This document shows, piece by piece, positions 5,687 to 8,842 of a stretch of 8,842 nucleotides of DNA. This DNA comes from JBFMFE01 sp040752295 (GTDB lineage: Bacteria; UBP15; UBA6099; JBFMBQ01). The position numbers and the translations under genes are program-made. Position 1 is the stretch's first letter. Each line of letters begins with the position of its first letter. Location of the stretch: positions 1 through 8,842 of the forward strand of contig JBFMFE010000312.1 of NCBI GenBank assembly GCA_040752295.1, in the 5' to 3' direction. Under the pieces are notes generated by a model, which was not told the DNA's origin, searched no databases, and was given only the letters and a program-made list of their open reading frames with translations.

Positions 5687-6880
5687 TCACTTGACGTTGA
5701 GAATTTTTCCGAGCTTCTTCGCCTTGTCCGTGCGTTCCCACGTGAACTCCGGTTCCTCGCGTCCGAAGTGCCCGTAGGCGGCGGTGTTCTTGAAGATCGG
5801 GCGGCGCAGGCGCAGGTTCCTGATTATCGCCGCGGGTCTGAAGTCGAAGACCTCGTGGAACGCCCTTTCGATCCTGTCAACCGGCGCCCTCTCCGTGCCG
5901 AACGTCTCGATCATGACTGAGACGGGGCGCGCCACGCCGATCGCGTAGCTCACCTGGATTTCGCACCTGTCGGCGGCGCGGGACGCGACGATGTTCTTCG
6001 CGGCGTACCGCGCCATGTAGGTCCCAGACCGGTCAACCTTCGACGGGTCTTTCCCCGAGAACGCGCCGCCGCCGTGCCGCGAGTACCCCCCGTACGTGTC
6101 CACTATGATCTTCCTGCCCGTAAGCCCCGTGTCCCCCTTGGGACCGCCGACGACGAACCTCCCCGTGGGATTGACGAAATACTTTGTCTCCGGCGTCAAC
6201 ATGCCGCGCGGTATGACCTTCCGCACGACGTGTTTCATGAGGTCCGCCCTGATCCTTTCGATGTCAACGTCTTCGGAGTGCTGGGTCGAGATGAGGACGG
6301 TGTCCACCATCACCGGTCTGCCGTTCTCGTAAACGACCGTCACCTGGCTCTTCCCGTCGGGGCGAAGGTAGGGGATGGCGCCGTTTTTCCTCACGTACGC
6401 GAGCCGGCGGCATATCCTGTGAGCGAGAACGATCGGCGCGGGCATCAGCTCTTTCGTCTCGTTGCAGGCGAAGCCGAAGACCATCCCCTGGTCGCCCGCG
6501 CCCTGCGTGTCGAAAGGGTCTGCCTTCGCGGCGCGCGCGCGCGACTCCTGGGCGCGGTCAACCCCCATGGAAATGTCCGGCGACTGGCGGTCAACCGCCA
6601 CCACCACCCCGCAGGTCTCGGCGTCGAATCCGTATTCCGCCCGCGTGTAGCCGATCTCCTTGATCGTGTCGCGGACGATGTCGGGTATGTCCAGGTGCGC
6701 CTTCGTCGTGATCTCGCCCGCGACCAGCACCAGCCCCGTCGTGATGGACGTCTCGCACGCCACCCTCCCCGCCGGGTCCTTCTTCATCACGTCGTCCAGC
6801 ACCGCGTCCGATATCCGGTCGCATATCTTGTCCGGATGCCCCTCGGTCACGGACTCGGACGTGAAAAGATGTCTCTTCAC
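5687..6880 (-). CDS. metK: S-adenosylmethionine synthetase (methionine adenosyltransferase)
   Basis: MetK makes S-adenosylmethionine from methionine and ATP, releasing phosphate and diphosphate, as a cytoplasmic tetramer. It supplies the methyl donor and the radical-SAM cofactor. The 397-residue protein is full length, with all family signatures: TEGHPDK (12-18), the GAGDQG signature (127-132, within TQGAGDQGMVFGFA), LTPETKYFVNPTGRF (228-242), DTYGGYSRHGGGAFSGKD (261-278) and SYAIGVARP plus ETAAYGHFGRE-like NTAAYGHFGRE near the C terminus. It starts at GTG with AAGGAG (6889-6894) 8 nt upstream. An ATG in the same stretch is out of frame and soon stopped. It lies 99 nt downstream of the CvpA-like gene, with a hairpin-rich leader. 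The PaaK-like gene follows after 108 nt with no promoter I can see, so they are probably co-transcribed. A (CG)-alternating run near 6527-6543 is simply the Arg/Ala codons of ESRARAAKA. Confidence 0.97.
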   Translation of the reverse strand: MKRHLFTSESVTEGHPDKICDRISDAVLDDVMKKDPAGRVACETSITTGLVLVAGEITTKAHLDIPDIVRDTIKEIGYTRAEYGFDAETCGVVVAVDRQSPDISMGVDRAQESRARAAKADPFDTQGAGDQGMVFGFACNETKELMPAPIVLAHRICRRLAYVRKNGAIPYLRPDGKSQVTVVYENGRPVMVDTVLISTQHSEDVDIERIRADLMKHVVRKVIPRGMLTPETKYFVNPTGRFVVGGPKGDTGLTGRKIIVDTYGGYSRHGGGAFSGKDPSKVDRSGTYMARYAAKNIVASRAADRCEIQVSYAIGVARPVSVMIETFGTERAPVDRIERAFHEVFDFRPAAIIRNLRLRRPIFKNTAAYGHFGREEPEFTWERTDKAKKLGKILNVK

Positions 6881-6898
6881 CGCCTCATCTCCTTCTCA

Positions 6899-6968
6899 GG
6901 GGAACCGTCCGTCCCCGTGGATTTCGCAAACCCCGCCGCGGGCTTTCATCGCCGCGGGACTTTTCCCG
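6899..6968 (-). promoter_or_regulatory. structured leader of metK with competing hairpins
   Basis: Between the CvpA-like stop and metK lie three short perfect stems: CGGGA/TCCCG (6955-6968), CCGCGG/CCGCGG (6936-6941 with 6952-6957) and GGGGA/TCCCC (6899-6903 with 6912-6916). The first two share bases 6955-6957 and cannot both form. The third ends 4 nt upstream of the ribosome-binding site. There is no U-tract and I do not recognise any known SAM or SAH riboswitch class. A regulatory role is inferred only from position. Confidence 0.3.
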
Positions 6969-6979
6969 GGGCGTGCGCG

Positions 6980-7444
6980 TCACCTGCTCTCTTTAAAGAT
7001 CTTCGGATTCATGAGCGGGTCGCCCAGCCTCAGAAGGTCGCGGATGGGACTGACGTAGTAAACGTCCATCCCGAACGCCGAGGAGTATATCGCAGCGGTG
7101 AACGGCGCGTCGGGTTGGTAGAGAATGTACACGTGGAAGACGAATCTCGCCAGCCCCCACCCGAGGCACAAGCCCAGCAGCGCGCCGAAAACACCCTCTA
7201 AAACGTCTATCGGGTGGAACCGCGTCGCGCCGTACAGGATGAAACCCACCGCCGTGAAACCCGCCGCGATTGCGATGAACAACAGCACGTACGTCCCCTG
7301 CGGTCTGTCCGTGAATCCCGACAGCAGCCTGAAGGCGGCTACCACTCCCATGAATGCGGCGAACGAACGCACGGCGCCCATCGCCCAGCCCGCGGGGATG
7401 AATACGATGATCAGACCGACCGCTACCGCGTCCGCGACGTTCAT
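6980..7444 (-). CDS. CvpA-like four-helix inner-membrane protein
   Basis: This 154-residue integral membrane protein has four hydrophobic segments near 5-22, 27-42, 52-71 and 82-106, the arrangement of the CvpA family. Family-like features are a Gly/Arg pair after the first helix (GAVRSF, 23-28) and IDVLEGVFGALLGLCLG (79-95), which matches the D-x-x-x-G-x-x-FG-x-x-x-G pattern preceding the last helix in CvpA. The C-terminal 45 residues (YQPDAPFTAA...NPKIFKESR) are soluble and unlike anything I recognise. CvpA is needed for colicin V production and envelope stress survival in enterobacteria, but its biochemical role is unsettled. The ATG at 7444 follows the TPR gene stop by only 15 nt, so the two are very likely translated from one message. 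A GAGGGGG tract lies about 12 nt upstream. Any small four-helix protein could look similar, hence moderate confidence in the family name. Confidence 0.62.
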   Translation of the reverse strand: MNVADAVAVGLIIVFIPAGWAMGAVRSFAAFMGVVAAFRLLSGFTDRPQGTYVLLFIAIAAGFTAVGFILYGATRFHPIDVLEGVFGALLGLCLGWGLARFVFHVYILYQPDAPFTAAIYSSAFGMDVYYVSPIRDLLRLGDPLMNPKIFKESR

Positions 7445-7459
7445 TCCGGGCAGCCCCCT

Positions 7460-7687
7460 CTACTTTGTTGTGGCGGCGAACACGCCGTCCCAGTCCTCCG
7501 GCGGCGGATTTTCCATGTACCGCCTGCACCGCTCGAGGTACAGGCGGGACGGTCCGTCCCCGGGAGCGGAATCGAGCGCCGCGCGGAACTCCTCCATCGC
7601 GGCGCCGAAATCCCTTCCGAAGTACAGCTTCAGCCCCGCGTTGTAGTGTTCGAGCATACGCTCCGTTTCCGGCTTCAGTCCCTTCAC
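7460..7687 (-). CDS. 75-residue TPR protein resembling the C-terminal tail of class III adenylate cyclases
   Basis: The protein is little more than one TPR and a half. HYNAGLKLYFGRDFGAAMEEFRAALDSAPGD (14-44) has TPR spacing of Y/G/L/Y/F/A/F/A/P residues. It is followed by GPSRLYLERCRRYMENPPPEDWDGVF (45-70). The block DGPS-x-x-YLERCRRY-x-x-NPPPEDWDGVF is, from memory, the characteristic tail after the catalytic domain in CHASE2-type adenylate/guanylate cyclases, but here no cyclase domain precedes it. It starts at GTG (7687) with a G-rich GGGGGA tract a few bases upstream; an ATG at codon 11 would cut into the TPR. An extended -10 promoter lies 37 nt upstream. It is first of four genes, 15 nt before the CvpA-like gene. 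A protein-protein adaptor role is likely but is inference. The protein is small but complete, with no upstream frame continuing the cyclase. Confidence 0.75.
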   Translation of the reverse strand: MKGLKPETERMLEHYNAGLKLYFGRDFGAAMEEFRAALDSAPGDGPSRLYLERCRRYMENPPPEDWDGVFAATTK

Positions 7688-7723
7688 GGCGTCCCCCGCC
7701 CGACGGCGGAAAAGTCGCGCAAC

Positions 7724-7752
7724 ATTCTAACACGGCGCAGCGGATTTTTCCA
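7724..7752 (-). promoter_or_regulatory. promoter of the TPR-cvpA-metK-paaK-like operon
   Basis: On the minus strand TGT plus TAGAAT (7724-7732) is an extended -10. TGGAAA (7747-7752) is a 4/6 match to the -35 at 17-nt spacing. The predicted start is near 7717, giving a leader of about 30 nt. An 8-bp tandem direct repeat, CTTTCATA twice (7761-7776), sits just upstream and could bind a regulator. Confidence 0.55.
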
Positions 7753-7806
7753 TTACAACGCTTTCATACTTTCATACCCGCGGAACCGCGCTCCCCGCCG
7801 ACCGGC

Positions 7807-7851
7807 GCTGTTTTTGCGGCGAACGTCAAACAGCCCCGTTCTGCCGAACGG
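7807..7851. promoter_or_regulatory. two adjacent inverted repeats, candidate operators
   Basis: GCTGTTT (7807-7813) and AAACAGC (7828-7834) form a perfect 7-bp inverted repeat with a 14-nt spacer. Immediately after, CCGTTC-TGCC-GAACGG (7836-7851) is a perfect 6-bp inverted repeat. The second is centred about 51 nt upstream of the predicted start of the barrel-gene transcript, next to its -35 box. This is a suitable place for an activator or repressor. The identity of the binder is unknown. Confidence 0.35.
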
Positions 7852-7858
7852 CGGTACA

Positions 7859-7888
7859 TTGACGCGAACCCCCGCTTTCTGGTATAAA
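7859..7888 (+). promoter_or_regulatory. sigma70-type promoter of the outer-membrane barrel gene
   Basis: TTGACG (7859-7864), an 18-nt spacer, then TATAAA (7883-7888) preceded by TGG, an extended -10. The predicted start is near 7895, giving a leader of about 22 nt with GGGAGG at 7906-7911. It is the strongest rightward promoter in the window. Confidence 0.7.
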
Positions 7889-7916
7889 CCGTTCAAGCTG
7901 AATCCGGGAGGCTGAC

Positions 7917-8429
7917 ATGAAAAAAGTGATCGTTGTTTCCGCCGTCCTCGCGTTCGCCGCCTGCGCGTCGGGCGCCGCCGCCGCCTACGCGCCGGCGAGA
8001 GCCTGGCATTTCGTTCCGAGGGTCGGTTATTTCGACCCCGTTGCGACGGGCGAGAAGGGTACCGTCGCCGCCGGTTTCGAAGTCCTCTACGCTCTGAACG
8101 ACCTCCACGGAGTGTCCCTCGGCGTGCTCTACTCGAAAAACGACATCTCCGCCGCCGGCTTCGACGGGAAAAACCTGCTGCTCGGCGTCGGCGTCAGGCA
8201 GAAGCTCGACACCGAACTGCCGACCGGGACGTTCTACTACGGGATTGACCTTTCCTACCACCGCAAGAAGGTTCCCGCGTGGAAGTACAAGAAGGTCGGG
8301 GGGACGGTGCTCCTCGGGTTCGAATGGCGCCGCCCCTGGAGGCTCGAAGCGGGGTACACGTTCGCCGGAAATGACGAAGGGGTCAAGATGGGCGGGCTTG
8401 CGGTTACGGTCGGTTACAAAATACAGTAG
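7917..8429 (+). CDS. small outer-membrane beta-barrel protein (probably eight strands)
   Basis: This 170-residue precursor has a Sec signal peptide: KK at 2-3, hydrophobic VIVVSAVLAFAACASG, and likely cleavage after AAAA near residue 23. The mature part of about 147 residues shows alternating hydrophobic/polar strands near 31-39, 50-60, 65-73, 86-97, 103-113, 127-137, 142-149 and 159-168. Eight strands are the size of OmpX/OmpA-type barrels. Aromatic Tyr/Trp residues cluster at strand ends. The last residues, VTVGYKIQ, resemble a BAM-recognition strand but end in Gln rather than Phe/Trp. A Cys at 16 (FAAC) lacks the Leu at -3 of a good lipobox. It has a good ribosome-binding site (GGGAGG, 5 nt spacing) and its own promoter, and it is divergent from the metK operon. 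The TAG stop overlaps the first copy of a palindromic repeat. No specific family is recognised and function is unknown. Confidence 0.75.
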   Translation: MKKVIVVSAVLAFAACASGAAAAYAPARAWHFVPRVGYFDPVATGEKGTVAAGFEVLYALNDLHGVSLGVLYSKNDISAAGFDGKNLLLGVGVRQKLDTELPTGTFYYGIDLSYHRKKVPAWKYKKVGGTVLLGFEWRRPWRLEAGYTFAGNDEGVKMGGLAVTVGYKIQ

Positions 8430-8493
8430 GGCGCGGTCTCCGTCCCGCGCCGGGCTGCCGTATTCTGCAGGGCGCGGTCTCCGTCCCGCGCCG
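8428..8493. repeat. two copies of a 25-bp palindromic repeat
   Basis: An identical 25-bp core, AGGGCGCGGTCTCC... to ...CGCGCCG, occurs at 8428-8452 and 8469-8493 (period 41). Each copy folds as GGCGCGG/CCGCGCC with an 8-nt loop TCTCCGTC. The first copy begins with the AG of the barrel gene's TAG stop and could act as a 3' mRNA-stabilising or weak termination hairpin, though no U-tract follows. It resembles widely dispersed GGGCGCGGTCTCC repeats I recall from other GC-rich genomes. Confidence 0.7.
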
Positions 8494-8500
8494 CGGCCTG

Positions 8501-8551
8501 TGAAAAAGGGGTCAGACCTCATGAAAAAGGTGTCAGACAGCCCGATGAAAA
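8501..8551. repeat. 21-bp-period tandem repeat with TGAAAAAGG and GTCAGAC
   Basis: TGAAAAAGGGGTCAGAC (8501-8517) and TGAAAAAGGTGTCAGAC (8522-8538) match at 16 of 17 positions. A third partial start, GATGAAAAA, follows at 8543-8550. Each full copy contains a small palindrome, GGTCAGACC (8510-8518) or TGTCAGACA (8531-8539), in which the outer pair has changed from G-C to T-A. I recall GGGGTCAGACC motifs next to REP transposases, but none is encoded here. Confidence 0.6.
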
Positions 8552-8560
8552 ACTCTTTTT

Positions 8561-8648
8561 TGTCATTCCCGCGCAGGCATGTCCTCGCGGAAGCGGGAGC
8601 GGGAATCCAGCATTCCCCTCTGCGCCCTCTGCGTCTTTGCGGTGAATG
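8561..8648. repeat. TGTCATTCCCGC palindromic repeat followed by a CTCTGCG-type repeat
   Basis: ATTCCCGC (8565-8572) and GCGGGAAT (8599-8606) form a perfect 8-bp inverted repeat of the widespread TGTCATTCCCGC...GCGGGAATCCAG type, with an enlarged 26-nt loop. Next comes CTCTGCGCC/CTCTGCGTC/TTTGCGGTG (about 8618-8644), a sequence I remember as a dispersed intergenic repeat in many unrelated bacteria. Neither part looks coding. Confidence 0.5.
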
Positions 8649-8755
8649 TTTTGTTTTTCAACAGCCTCTTGAATGTTTAATTTTTGCCCTTGCCATCCTG
8701 TCTAATCTCCTTTAAGTGAACTTTCGCACATTCTTCGTCACGATGTATTGTGGCT
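8649..8755. other. AT-richer spacer, no gene recognised
   Basis: The bases between the repeat blocks are richer in A and T than the rest of the window. They contain no frame with a ribosome-binding site and no recognisable RNA gene. The whole 8430-8842 region lacks a gene; frames that cross it are continuations of the wrong frame of the barrel gene. Confidence 0.6.
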
Positions 8756-8765
8756 TCAGCCGCCT

Positions 8766-8837
8766 TGGACTGCGGCGAGTCATCGCCGCCTTCACTCCCG
8801 CGCGGAGCGCGGGAAACAAGGCGGTGTTTGCACTCCA
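8766..8837. repeat. long nested foldback repeat
   Basis: An inner hairpin CCCGCGC-GGA-GCGCGGG (8797-8813) is nested in CGCCGCCTT/AAGGCGGTG (8784-8792 with 8818-8826, one G-T pair). This is nested in turn in TGGACTGC/GCACTCCA (8766-8773 with 8830-8837, 7 of 8 paired). The foldback spans about 72 nt. It resembles a dispersed intergenic element ending at or beyond the window edge; no coding potential is evident. Confidence 0.55.
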
Positions 8838-8842
8838 GCCCG

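Noticed and set aside
4676..5920. 414-codon rightward open frame spanning the metK/paaK-like junction
   Set aside because: It is antisense to two well-recognised proteins, has no ribosome-binding site and its composition reflects GC-rich codon positions only.
6527..6543. Alternating GCGCGC tract as possible Z-DNA or regulatory element
   Set aside because: It is fully explained by Arg/Ala codons in a conserved stretch of metK.
6881..6979. SAM or SAH riboswitch upstream of metK
   Set aside because: The hairpins do not show the conserved cores of any SAM/SAH class I know; only generic GC-rich stems are visible.
7959..7970. Lipoprotein signal (Cys at residue 16 of the barrel protein)
   Set aside because: The context FAAC lacks the usual Leu at -3, and a better signal-peptidase I site (AAAA before YAP) follows.
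8501..8551. CRISPR-like array
   Set aside because: There are only two and a partial units with 4-nt gaps, no unique spacers of normal size and no cas genes.
8521..8715. Short protein beginning ATGAAAAAGGTGTCAGAC
   Set aside because: The start lies in a repeat, there is no ribosome-binding site and the frame runs through three non-coding repeat types.

Overview
This is a GC-rich (roughly 60% by eye), gene-dense bacterial window with eight supported genes. It contains no tRNA, rRNA, CRISPR array or complete insertion sequence that I can see. A predicted signal peptide followed by an eight-stranded outer-membrane barrel points to a diderm. Together with the DUF3417-type alpha-glucan phosphorylase and many short dispersed palindromic repeats, the window would suit an uncultured or poorly sampled lineage. 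I cannot name a phylum from sequence alone.

Layout. Bases 1-1551 (minus) hold the N-terminal 517 codons of an alpha-glucan phosphorylase cut by the window edge, with its own sigma70-type promoter. Bases 1696-2835 (minus) hold a mandelate racemase/muconate lactonizing enzyme (enolase superfamily) protein. Bases 2836-3186 are a repeat-rich divergent intergenic region with back-to-back promoter candidates. Bases 3187-3423 (plus) encode a 78-residue XRE-type regulator, and bases 3570-4079 (plus) a CheX-like protein. Two palindromic repeats lie between these two genes, and both genes look leaderless. Reading leftward from about 7717 is a probable four-gene operon: a 75-residue TPR protein resembling the detached tail of class III adenylate cyclases (7687-7460), a CvpA-like four-helix membrane protein (7444-6980), metK (6880-5687) and a PaaK-like adenylate-forming ligase (5578-4106). 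Divergent from it at 7917-8429 (plus) is the outer-membrane barrel gene. Bases 8430-8842 contain no gene and consist largely of several repeat types.

How the genes fit together. metK makes S-adenosylmethionine and the phosphorylase mobilises storage glucan; both are housekeeping. The racemase-family protein and the PaaK-like ligase probably act on a sugar acid and a carboxylic acid respectively, with substrates unknown. I see no defence system, prophage or biosynthetic cluster. The most unusual points are the stand-alone cyclase-tail TPR protein next to metK and a CheX-like protein lacking the Asn of its phosphatase motif. Others are two adjacent genes with no Shine-Dalgarno whose -10 boxes sit 6-7 nt before the start codon, recurrent extended -10 promoters, and the repeat islands.
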